From: Candidatus Altarchaeota archaeon
GTDB lineage: Archaea; Altiarchaeota; Altiarchaeia; IMC4; QMZM01
DNA: 10,965 nt
Direction: 5' to 3'
NCBI GenBank assembly: GCA_018897475.1
Contig: JAHIKS010000096.1
Span: 1-10,965, forward strand
This document shows, piece by piece, positions 5,670 through 10,965 of the stretch; the stretch's first letter is position 1; every line of letters begins with the position of its first letter. The notes under the pieces are model-generated. The model ran no database searches. It was not told the origin of the DNA and saw only the letters and a program-made list of their open reading frames with translations. A program made the position numbers and the translations under genes.

Positions 5670-6473
5670 TCAACCCAAAAATTCCCCGATGTCTATTCCT
5701 GAAAGGCTCATGAGGCTCACTCCAGAGATTCTACCAAATTCTTTAAACTCATCAAGAATGTCCCTCATTATTTGAATTCCCTCTTTGTCGGGGTCTTTGG
5801 AATTCCTTAGTCGCTCTGTAATCTCTCCGGAAACCTCAATCCCTGGAATCTTTCTGCTCACGAATTCCGCGCTCTTTGTGGAGCGGATGGACATGACCCC
5901 TGCAATCCATTTAGTCTTTACGCTAGCTGCATCAATAAGCTCTTCCAGCCTTGAGATGTCGAAGACTGGCTGGGTCTGGATGAATTCCGCCCCCGCATCC
6001 ACCTTCCGGTTAACCAATTCTGCCTGGAGCTCGATGTTTGACATCTGGTTTGCTACTGCGCCGAGGTGGAGCTTCGATTTTTCCTTCGCCAGCCTCAGAG
6101 CATCCACAGAGTCTATGTCAAAGACCGGCTTTGCCTCCCTGTTCTTTGCAACCAGGGGATGGTCCCCTGTCATTATCAGCAGGTTCGGAATCTTCAGTGC
6201 CTCGGCCCCCAGGATGAGAGACTCCATCTCTGTCCGGTTCCTGTTGGCGCAGGAGAGATGCATTATGGGCTCTATTTTATTATCGAGAAGAATCTTTGAT
6301 GCTGCAAGAGATGAGAGCCGGGGGATTCCCCGCTGATTGTCAGGGACATTAATGGCATCTACCTTGTTCTCTCTAGCAATCCGGATGAATTCATCCATTG
6401 CTGAATCCCCTGGGGGCGAAATCTCCAGCGTTATGACGAAGTCACCGCGCTCGAGCCTTTCTCTTAGCGACAT
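5670..6473 (-). CDS. metF: Methylene-tetrahydrofolate reductase, short MetF form
   Basis: This 267-residue TIM-barrel flavoprotein reduces 5,10-methylene-THF to 5-methyl-THF. Family features are the catalytic glutamate E17 in 'ITLEISPPGD', 'INVPDNQRG' (41-49), 'IMHLSCANRNR' (70-80), 'LLGAEALKIPN'-like 'LILGAEALKIPNLLIMTGDHP' split around residues 86-106, and 'GAEFIQTQPVFD'. It is about 30 residues shorter than the E. coli enzyme, as is common where MetV is a separate partner. The start codon lies 32 nt inside metV, giving strong coupling. Methyl-THF would feed methionine synthesis or the methyl branch of the Wood-Ljungdahl pathway; nothing in the window decides between them. The electron donor (NADH or ferredoxin through MetV) is inferred from characterised MetFV complexes. 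Confidence 0.88.
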   Translation of the reverse strand: MSLRERLERGDFVITLEISPPGDSAMDEFIRIARENKVDAINVPDNQRGIPRLSSLAASKILLDNKIEPIMHLSCANRNRTEMESLILGAEALKIPNLLIMTGDHPLVAKNREAKPVFDIDSVDALRLAKEKSKLHLGAVANQMSNIELQAELVNRKVDAGAEFIQTQPVFDISRLEELIDAASVKTKWIAGVMSIRSTKSAEFVSRKIPGIEVSGEITERLRNSKDPDKEGIQIMRDILDEFKEFGRISGVSLMSLSGIDIGEFLG

Positions 6474-7101
6474 TTTGAAGTGTTATTCTCTCTGGGAGGG
6501 TGGATTTGGACCAGTCCATCCCTATCTCCGGAATCTTCCCGGTCTTCTTGTAAATCAGCTCCCAGACGCAGTCGGCATCCTCAACCCCGGCCAGCTCCAG
6601 CGTCGGGCATCTGCCGTCTATGGAGTCAGAGCACGGGCCGTTGACCTTGTTCTTGGGGCATAGGGCAAGGGGGCAGAGCCCTCCAGTGAGATGAAGGATG
6701 CAGTCGCCGCAGAGGGAGCATTTCCTGTAGAATTCCCCAAATTCCTTTGTTATTCCTAAAAATTTCGTATCCACTCCTGGAAAAACGTTGAAGGAATCAT
6801 CGAACTCTAAAACAGCCTGGGCCCCAGAGCCGCAGGCCAGAACTATGACGGCATCGGCCTCAGGAATCCTCTCCAGAACCTTCCCTGACTCGGGGATGTA
6901 GCAGACCCCCGCCTCGATAACCTCCCTGAAGACTATCTCCTTGCCCTCCTTCTCCAGAGTTTCAGCAAGTTCTTCGACCTGCTGCTCTCCACCGGTCCTG
7001 CAGATTGTCGCGCACTGGCCGCAGCCGATGATTGCTACCCTCTTCTTGCCATTGAGCATCTGCAGGATGTCCCCGACCGGCTTCTTCAGGGTTATAATCA
7101 T
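6442..7101 (-). CDS. metV: MetV, cysteine-rich partner of methylene-THF reductase
   Basis: This 219-residue protein belongs to the methylene-THF reductase C-terminal family (MetV). It has C27-x2-C30-x3-C34 ('GCGQCATIC'), C67, C90 in 'LACGSGAQ', and a second cluster C128-x2-C131-x2-C134, C143, C148, C157, C165 containing the family's 'GGLCPLALCPKNKVNGPC'-type segment. In acetogenic bacteria MetV is an Fe-S and/or zinc protein that binds MetF and is needed for its activity, placing the reductase with low-potential electron carriers. The order metV-metF with overlapping ends matches that arrangement. It begins 27 nt after the DHH gene, preceded by a weak AAAGG, so it is in the same transcript. 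The cysteines are complete; I see no truncation. Confidence 0.85.
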   Translation of the reverse strand: MIITLKKPVGDILQMLNGKKRVAIIGCGQCATICRTGGEQQVEELAETLEKEGKEIVFREVIEAGVCYIPESGKVLERIPEADAVIVLACGSGAQAVLEFDDSFNVFPGVDTKFLGITKEFGEFYRKCSLCGDCILHLTGGLCPLALCPKNKVNGPCSDSIDGRCPTLELAGVEDADCVWELIYKKTGKIPEIGMDWSKSTLPERITLQNVAKRKARAR

Positions 7102-7128
7102 ATACCTTTATTGGAAGGAGCGGTAAAA

Positions 7129-8106
7129 TCAGATGTTTTTTACTATGCTCAGGAAATCGTCCGTCTTCGTGTTTGGAAGTACAACTCCAGCAACGCCTCT
7201 CTTTCCGCCGGCTGAATAGCCCCTTTCCCTTGCGATTTTTATGAGGCGCTGGGCCTTGATGCCCCTCACGTAGATCTGGTTCCTGTTCCAGAAGAATCCC
7301 CTGTTGACAACGACTACCATTTTCTGCGGATTTTTCCAGGCAAGCTTTCTTGTTATGGTTGATATTATGTTGAGCGGCGTAAGGATGTTCAGCAATAGAA
7401 CATTGCCGTCCTCGATAATCTCGTTTGACATCTGTCTGTCAATCTCCGTCCTTATCCTCTTCGAGTTCTGGTGCCAGGGCTGATGCCCGAGAATCTTCTC
7501 CGGGCTGTTGCGGTTCTCCGTCACGAACCGGACTGCACTCTCGACCCCCTCCTTGTCCATCACCTTGTGGCTCGAATCAATCAGCTTGACCATCCTCAGG
7601 AGCTGCTTGAAATCCACCGAATGGGCGCCCATGAATTTCTCTATCTCGGGGTAGATGAGTTCGTTCTCTTTGATCCACCCCTCCTTGTCCCCGACAGCGC
7701 CAAGGATCGCTAGGAGATTTACGCCAACCCACTGCGAAAGAACCCAGCTGGTCGAGGGAAAGCTCTCCTGGCTTTTGCCTTCGCTGACCGGATTCATGTG
7801 CTCCACCTCCTTTATATTTTCCTGAAGGTGATGGTCGAAAATGAAGATTTTCGAGTTTACGGAATTCTTTAGTTTCAGAATATTTTCCTTTGGAATGCAG
7901 ACATCGACTATTGCAATGAACTCGTAGCCCCTGTCCTTTATGATCTCTATCTCTCCCTTGGTGAGGTAGTAGTTCCCTATACCGGGGCTGATGTTGTCGA
8001 CCTCCTTTCCTTTCAGCTCCGAGAGCAGCATTCCTGCTGAGCAGATTCCGTCGGTGTCCCAGTGGTGGACTATTAGGCCCTTGCTGTAGGAATCAAAGAG
8101 TTCCAT
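7129..8106 (-). CDS. DHH-family phosphoesterase (RecJ-like, archaeal)
   Basis: This 325-residue protein has the DHH motifs in order: 'HHWDTDG' (14-20, metal ligands H15, D17, D19), D68 in 'IVDV', the eponymous D91-H92-H93 in 'FDHH', and 'GAVGDKEG' near residue 140. The C-terminal DHHA1-like domain ends with 'YSAGGKRGVAGVVLP', the glycine-rich substrate loop. Such enzymes are Mn-dependent phosphodiesterases or nucleases acting on single-stranded DNA or RNA, short oligonucleotides or cyclic dinucleotides; the sequence alone does not say which. It is the first gene of the operon DHH-metV-metF and shares a 36-bp divergent promoter with glyA. That placement is unusual, because no direct link between DHH enzymes and one-carbon metabolism is known to me. 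It may simply be co-expressed. ATG at 8106 is supported by the TATA-box spacing. Confidence 0.8.
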   Translation of the reverse strand: MELFDSYSKGLIVHHWDTDGICSAGMLLSELKGKEVDNISPGIGNYYLTKGEIEIIKDRGYEFIAIVDVCIPKENILKLKNSVNSKIFIFDHHLQENIKEVEHMNPVSEGKSQESFPSTSWVLSQWVGVNLLAILGAVGDKEGWIKENELIYPEIEKFMGAHSVDFKQLLRMVKLIDSSHKVMDKEGVESAVRFVTENRNSPEKILGHQPWHQNSKRIRTEIDRQMSNEIIEDGNVLLLNILTPLNIISTITRKLAWKNPQKMVVVVNRGFFWNRNQIYVRGIKAQRLIKIARERGYSAGGKRGVAGVVLPNTKTDDFLSIVKNI

Positions 8107-8142
8107 AAGTATTTATTACAACCCAATCCGATAAATTAAAGC
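8107..8142. promoter_or_regulatory. 36-bp bidirectional promoter with two TATA-like boxes
   Basis: Only 36 bp separate the DHH start (8106, minus) from the glyA start (8143, plus). GTATTTATTA (8109-8118, plus) is centred about 29 bp before glyA. TTTAATTTAT on the minus strand (8140-8131) is centred about 29 bp before the DHH ATG. Archaeal TATA boxes sit about 26 bp before the transcription start, so both transcripts would begin at or within a few bases of the start codon, that is leaderless. Neither gene has a Shine-Dalgarno site, which fits. Confidence 0.6.
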
Positions 8143-9399
8143 TTGAAATTGGCAGGAATTAAAGAGACTGACCCGGAGATTGCTGAAGCCATCGGGAATG
8201 AGATTAATAGGTTACAGCATAAGCTCCAGCTGATTGCTTCTGAGAACTATGCCAGCGAGGCGGTAATGCGTGCGCAGGGCTGCGTTATGACGAACAAGTA
8301 TGCGGAGGGCTATCCGTATAAGAGGTATTACGGGGGCTGCGAGTTCGTTGATGCTGCTGAGGCGCTTGCAATAGAGAGGGCCAAGAAGATTTTCGGTGCC
8401 GAGCACGTCAATGTTCAGGTCCATTCCGGCTCCGGTGCCAATATGGCGGTGTATTTTTCCTGCCTTGAGATGGGGGATAAGATTCTCAGCATGGATTTGA
8501 ACCATGGCGGGCATCTCAGCCACGGGGCCAAGGTCAGCTTTTCAGGGAAGTACTTCGAGGTTGCTCACTATGGAGTGGGTAAGGAGACCGGGAGGATTGA
8601 CTATGCCGAGGTCGAGAGCATTGCAAGGAAATTCAAGCCGAAGCTGATTGTCTGCGGTGCCTCGGCCTATCCCAGGGATATTGATTTCAAGGCCTTCAGG
8701 GATGCTGCTGATTCGGTAGATGCCTATCTGATGGCGGACATTGCGCATATTGCGGGGCTTATTGCAGGGGGAGTTCATCAGAGCCCTGTCGAGCATTCTG
8801 ATTTTATCACTACTACGACGCATAAGACATTGCGGGGGCCGAGGGGCGGGATGATAATGTGCAAAGAGGAGTTTGCGAAGCAGATAGACAAGATGGTCTT
8901 TCCCGGGATCCAGGGAGGGCCTCTGATGCATGCAATTGCTGCGAAGGCTGTTTGCTTTAAAGAGGCGATGGCTCCGGAATTCAAGGAGTATCAGCAGCAG
9001 GTTGTCAAGAATTGCAAGAAAATGGCGGAGGTTTTGATGAAAGAGGAATTCAACCTGATTTCAGGCGGAACAGATAATCATCTCATCCTGGTGGATTTGA
9101 ATAATAAAGGTATAACGGGGAAGGATGCCGAGGGGGCTCTGGAGGAGGCTGGAATTACATTAAATAAGAATACGATTCCCTTTGAGACGAGGAGTCCGTT
9201 TATTACATCTGGAGTCAGGATTGGGACCCCTGCTGTTACAACGAGGGGGATGAAGGAGCCCGAGATGGAGCAGGTTGCCGGACTGATTGCGAGGGTTATC
9301 GGGAATATGGAGGATTCCGGAGTTAGGGAGAAGGTGAAGGACGAAGTCGAGGAGCTCTGCGGCAGGTTCCCGATATACGAGGATCTTAAATGGCAATAA
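8143..9399 (+). CDS. glyA: Serine hydroxymethyltransferase
   Basis: This 418-residue PLP enzyme converts serine and THF to glycine and 5,10-methylene-THF, the main C1 entry point. The SHMT signatures are all present: 'LIASENYASEAV' near the N-terminus, 'NKYAEGYPYKRYYGGCEFVD', 'VQVHSGSGANMAVY', 'ADIAHIAGLI', the PLP lysine K228 in 'TTTTHKTLRGPRGGMI', and the C-terminal 'RIGTPAVTTRGM'. Length is normal. The start is TTG at 8143: no ATG occurs before residue 42, and TTG 8149 is the only close alternative. The TATA spacing favours a leaderless transcript beginning here. It is the first gene of glyA-folD-purN-purH, overlapping folD by 10 nt. The 'GG[C]EFVD' segment matches THF-type bacterial SHMT rather than methanogen-type. 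Confidence 0.95.
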   Translation: MKLAGIKETDPEIAEAIGNEINRLQHKLQLIASENYASEAVMRAQGCVMTNKYAEGYPYKRYYGGCEFVDAAEALAIERAKKIFGAEHVNVQVHSGSGANMAVYFSCLEMGDKILSMDLNHGGHLSHGAKVSFSGKYFEVAHYGVGKETGRIDYAEVESIARKFKPKLIVCGASAYPRDIDFKAFRDAADSVDAYLMADIAHIAGLIAGGVHQSPVEHSDFITTTTHKTLRGPRGGMIMCKEEFAKQIDKMVFPGIQGGPLMHAIAAKAVCFKEAMAPEFKEYQQQVVKNCKKMAEVLMKEEFNLISGGTDNHLILVDLNNKGITGKDAEGALEEAGITLNKNTIPFETRSPFITSGVRIGTPAVTTRGMKEPEMEQVAGLIARVIGNMEDSGVREKVKDEVEELCGRFPIYEDLKWQ

Positions 9400-10220
9400 T
9401 CGACGGCAGAAAGATTGCGGCGGAAATAAAGGAGAAGGTCAGGGAGGAGGTCGAGGGGATGGAGACCAAGCCGGGCCTTGCTACTGTCCTTGTGGGGGAT
9501 GATCCGGCCTCGCAGCTGTATGTGAAGCTGAAGGGGAAGGCCTGCGAGGAGGCCGGGATTAAATCAGAGAAGTATGAATTTCCCGGCGATGCGAAGGAGG
9601 AGGAGGTTATAAAATTAATTAGAGAATTAAATTCGAATTCTTCTATTCATGGAATTCTAGTTCAACTTCCATTACCAAAAAATCTGAATTCCCAGAAAAT
9701 CATGGCTGAGATTGCGCCGGAGAAGGACGTCGACGGCTTTAATCCGGTCAACATGGGCAGGCTGCTGATTGGGGATGAAAGGTTCGTTCCATGCACCCCG
9801 AAGGGTGTGATAAGGATGCTGGAGCACGAGAAGGTTGAGCTGAAGGGGAAGGACTGCGTTATTGTTAATCACAGCCCCGTGGTCGGGAAGCCCCTTGCCA
9901 TGCTGCTGCTGAACAGGGAGGCGACGGTTTCTGTCTGTCATGTGAAGACGAAAGATTTGGGGAAATTTACAAGGGAGGCGGAGATTCTGATTGTTGCCGC
10001 TGGGGTGCCGGGGCTGATTAAGGCGGACATGGTCAAAAAGGGGGTGGTGGTGATTGACGTCGGGATTAACAAGACCAAGGACGGGGTTGTGGGCGACGTG
10101 GATTTCGAGGCTGTGAAGGAGAAGGCCTCGCTGATTACTCCTGTACCCGGCGGAGTCGGTCCTATGACGATTGCGATGCTACTTGAGAATACGATTCTTG
10201 CTGCAAGATGGCAAAAATAA
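9390..10220 (+). CDS. folD: Bifunctional methylene-THF dehydrogenase / methenyl-THF cyclohydrolase
   Basis: This 276-residue FolD oxidises methylene-THF with NAD(P) and hydrolyses methenyl-THF to 10-formyl-THF, supplying PurN and PurH. Visible motifs are Y44-x3-K48 (catalytic pair, 'YVKLKGKAC'), 'GILVQLPLPK', D113-x-D115 in 'PEKDVDGFNPVNMGRL', the nucleotide-binding 'VIVNHSPVVGKPLAM' (the usual G-R-S is N-H-S here), and 'PVPGGVGPMTIAMLLENT' at the end. It starts inside the glyA stop region (ATGGCAATAA) and its own end overlaps purN by 13 nt, so it is translationally coupled on both sides. Residues about 73-102 are encoded in markedly A/T-rich codons (TTA, CTA, CCA, CAA) unlike the rest of the gene. 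The NAD versus NADP preference cannot be read with confidence. Confidence 0.95.
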   Translation: MAIIDGRKIAAEIKEKVREEVEGMETKPGLATVLVGDDPASQLYVKLKGKACEEAGIKSEKYEFPGDAKEEEVIKLIRELNSNSSIHGILVQLPLPKNLNSQKIMAEIAPEKDVDGFNPVNMGRLLIGDERFVPCTPKGVIRMLEHEKVELKGKDCVIVNHSPVVGKPLAMLLLNREATVSVCHVKTKDLGKFTREAEILIVAAGVPGLIKADMVKKGVVVIDVGINKTKDGVVGDVDFEAVKEKASLITPVPGGVGPMTIAMLLENTILAARWQK

Positions 10221-10834
10221 GATTGGGTGTGCTGGCCTCGACGAGGGGAACGGACATGCAGACCATAATAGATGAGATAGAGGCAGGTAGATTAGAGGCT
10301 GAGATTTCCGTCGTTATCAGCAACAAGAAGGACGCCTATGCGCTTGAGAGGGCAAGGAAGCATGGCATAGAGGCGGTCTTTGTTGATGCCAAGGACAAGA
10401 GCAGGGAGGAATTCGACAAAGAGGTTATGGGGATTTTAAAGGAAAAAAATGTTGAATTAATTCTATTAATTGGATATATGAGAATTCTAAGCTCTGAATT
10501 TGTGAATGAGTATGAGAATAGGATTATGAATGTTCATCCCTCTCTCCTTCCGGCTTTTGGTGGCGGGATGGACAAGGATGTGCATCAGGCTATCCTTGAT
10601 TACGGGGTGAAGGTCACCGGCTGCACCATCCATTTTGTTGATGAGAGCGTCGATGAAGGCCCTATTGTTGTTCAGAGGGTGATTCAGATTGCCGAGGATG
10701 AGACGGTGGATTCTCTCAAGGATAAGGTTCAAGATGCCGAGAAAAAGGCCTTTATCGATGCCATCAAACTCTTTGCTGCCGGCAGGCTGAAGGTGGAGGG
10801 GAGAAGGGTCAGGATTCTAGAAAATGAGAATTAA
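10208..10834 (+). CDS. purN: Phosphoribosylglycinamide formyltransferase
   Basis: This 208-residue GAR transformylase moves the formyl group of 10-formyl-THF onto glycinamide ribonucleotide in purine synthesis. It shows the phosphate-loop 'LASTRGTDMQTI' near the N-terminus, catalytic N108 and H110 in 'MNVHPSLLPAFGGG', and D149 in 'VDEGPIVVQRV'. The usual 'F-P-G' after 'LLPA' is replaced by 'FGGGMDKDVHQAI', a variant seen in some PurN branches. Length is typical. It overlaps folD by 13 nt and purH by 11 nt. A short internal stretch (about residues 76-102) switches to A/T-rich codons, much as in folD. Confidence 0.92.
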   Translation: MAKIRLGVLASTRGTDMQTIIDEIEAGRLEAEISVVISNKKDAYALERARKHGIEAVFVDAKDKSREEFDKEVMGILKEKNVELILLIGYMRILSSEFVNEYENRIMNVHPSLLPAFGGGMDKDVHQAILDYGVKVTGCTIHFVDESVDEGPIVVQRVIQIAEDETVDSLKDKVQDAEKKAFIDAIKLFAAGRLKVEGRRVRILENEN

Positions 10835-10965
10835 GAGAGCTTTGTTGAGCGTTTCTGACAAGGAGGGCATTGTGGAATTTGCAAAATCCCTGGCAGAGCT
10901 TGGCATTGAGCTTGTTGCCACTGACAAGACAGGAAAGCTGTTGAGGGAGAACAAGATTCCTGTCA
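10824..10965 (+). CDS. purH: IMP cyclohydrolase / AICAR formyltransferase, N-terminal fragment
   Basis: The window ends 47 codons into this gene. The visible part, beginning MRIKRALLSVSDKEGIVEFA and ending 'KLLRENKIPV', is the N-terminal MGS-like domain of PurH, which closes FAICAR to IMP; the transformylase half that uses 10-formyl-THF would lie beyond the edge. The start ATG lies 11 nt inside purN, continuing the overlapping-gene pattern. The phosphate-binding turn reads 'LVATDKTGKLL' where most PurH proteins have 'STGGTA-x-LL', so the paired glycines are replaced by Asp-Lys. Whether a full two-domain PurH follows cannot be seen. Confidence 0.88.
   Translation, partial: MRIKRALLSVSDKEGIVEFAKSLAELGIELVATDKTGKLLRENKIPV

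Noticed and set aside
5785..6336. Open frame of 183 codons on the plus strand opposite metF
   Set aside because: metF shows catalytic and folate-binding motifs throughout; the opposite frame is serine-rich nonsense with no motif.

Overview
The window looks archaeal. Its one-carbon genes resemble those of archaea that use tetrahydrofolate rather than tetrahydromethanopterin. The two operons at 8106/8143 diverge from a 36-bp gap with A/T-rich TATA-like boxes about 29 bp before each start codon, which is the spacing of leaderless archaeal transcripts. A stand-alone MetV is paired with a short MetF, and a DHH phosphoesterase of archaeal type shares their operon. The genome is gene-dense with many overlapping start/stop codons. 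I cannot place the lineage more closely; an uncultivated archaeon is my best guess, and a deep-branching anaerobic bacterium is not excluded.

Left part (1-4061), a surface-glycan and defence island. On the minus strand an NAD-dependent sugar epimerase with a built-in zinc-ribbon insert (dTDP-L-rhamnose 4-epimerase type) is followed by a helix-turn-helix reading frame that runs off the window edge. A palindromic insert of about 51 bp carrying three in-frame stops breaks that frame. Divergent from the epimerase is an A/T-rich AbiEi/AbiEii type IV toxin-antitoxin pair, whose last gene overlaps a GT4 glycosyltransferase by 4 nt.

Middle (4062-5669). Between the convergent glycosyltransferase and an AAA+ ATPase of the DUF4143 family lies about 250 bp of non-coding DNA. 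It is packed with consecutive short hairpins that share sequence motifs with the insert in the broken gene. The two loci together suggest a family of small palindromic elements, which is the most unusual signal here.

Right part (5670-10965), a folate one-carbon regulon. Minus strand: DHH phosphoesterase, then metV, then metF. Plus strand: glyA, folD, purN and the start of purH, each overlapping the next by 10-13 nt. Together these genes take the serine C1 unit onto tetrahydrofolate (GlyA), interconvert methylene-, methenyl- and formyl-THF (FolD), reduce methylene- to methyl-THF (MetF/MetV), and spend formyl-THF in purine synthesis (PurN, PurH). The compact shared promoter at 8107-8142 suggests that both arms are expressed together.
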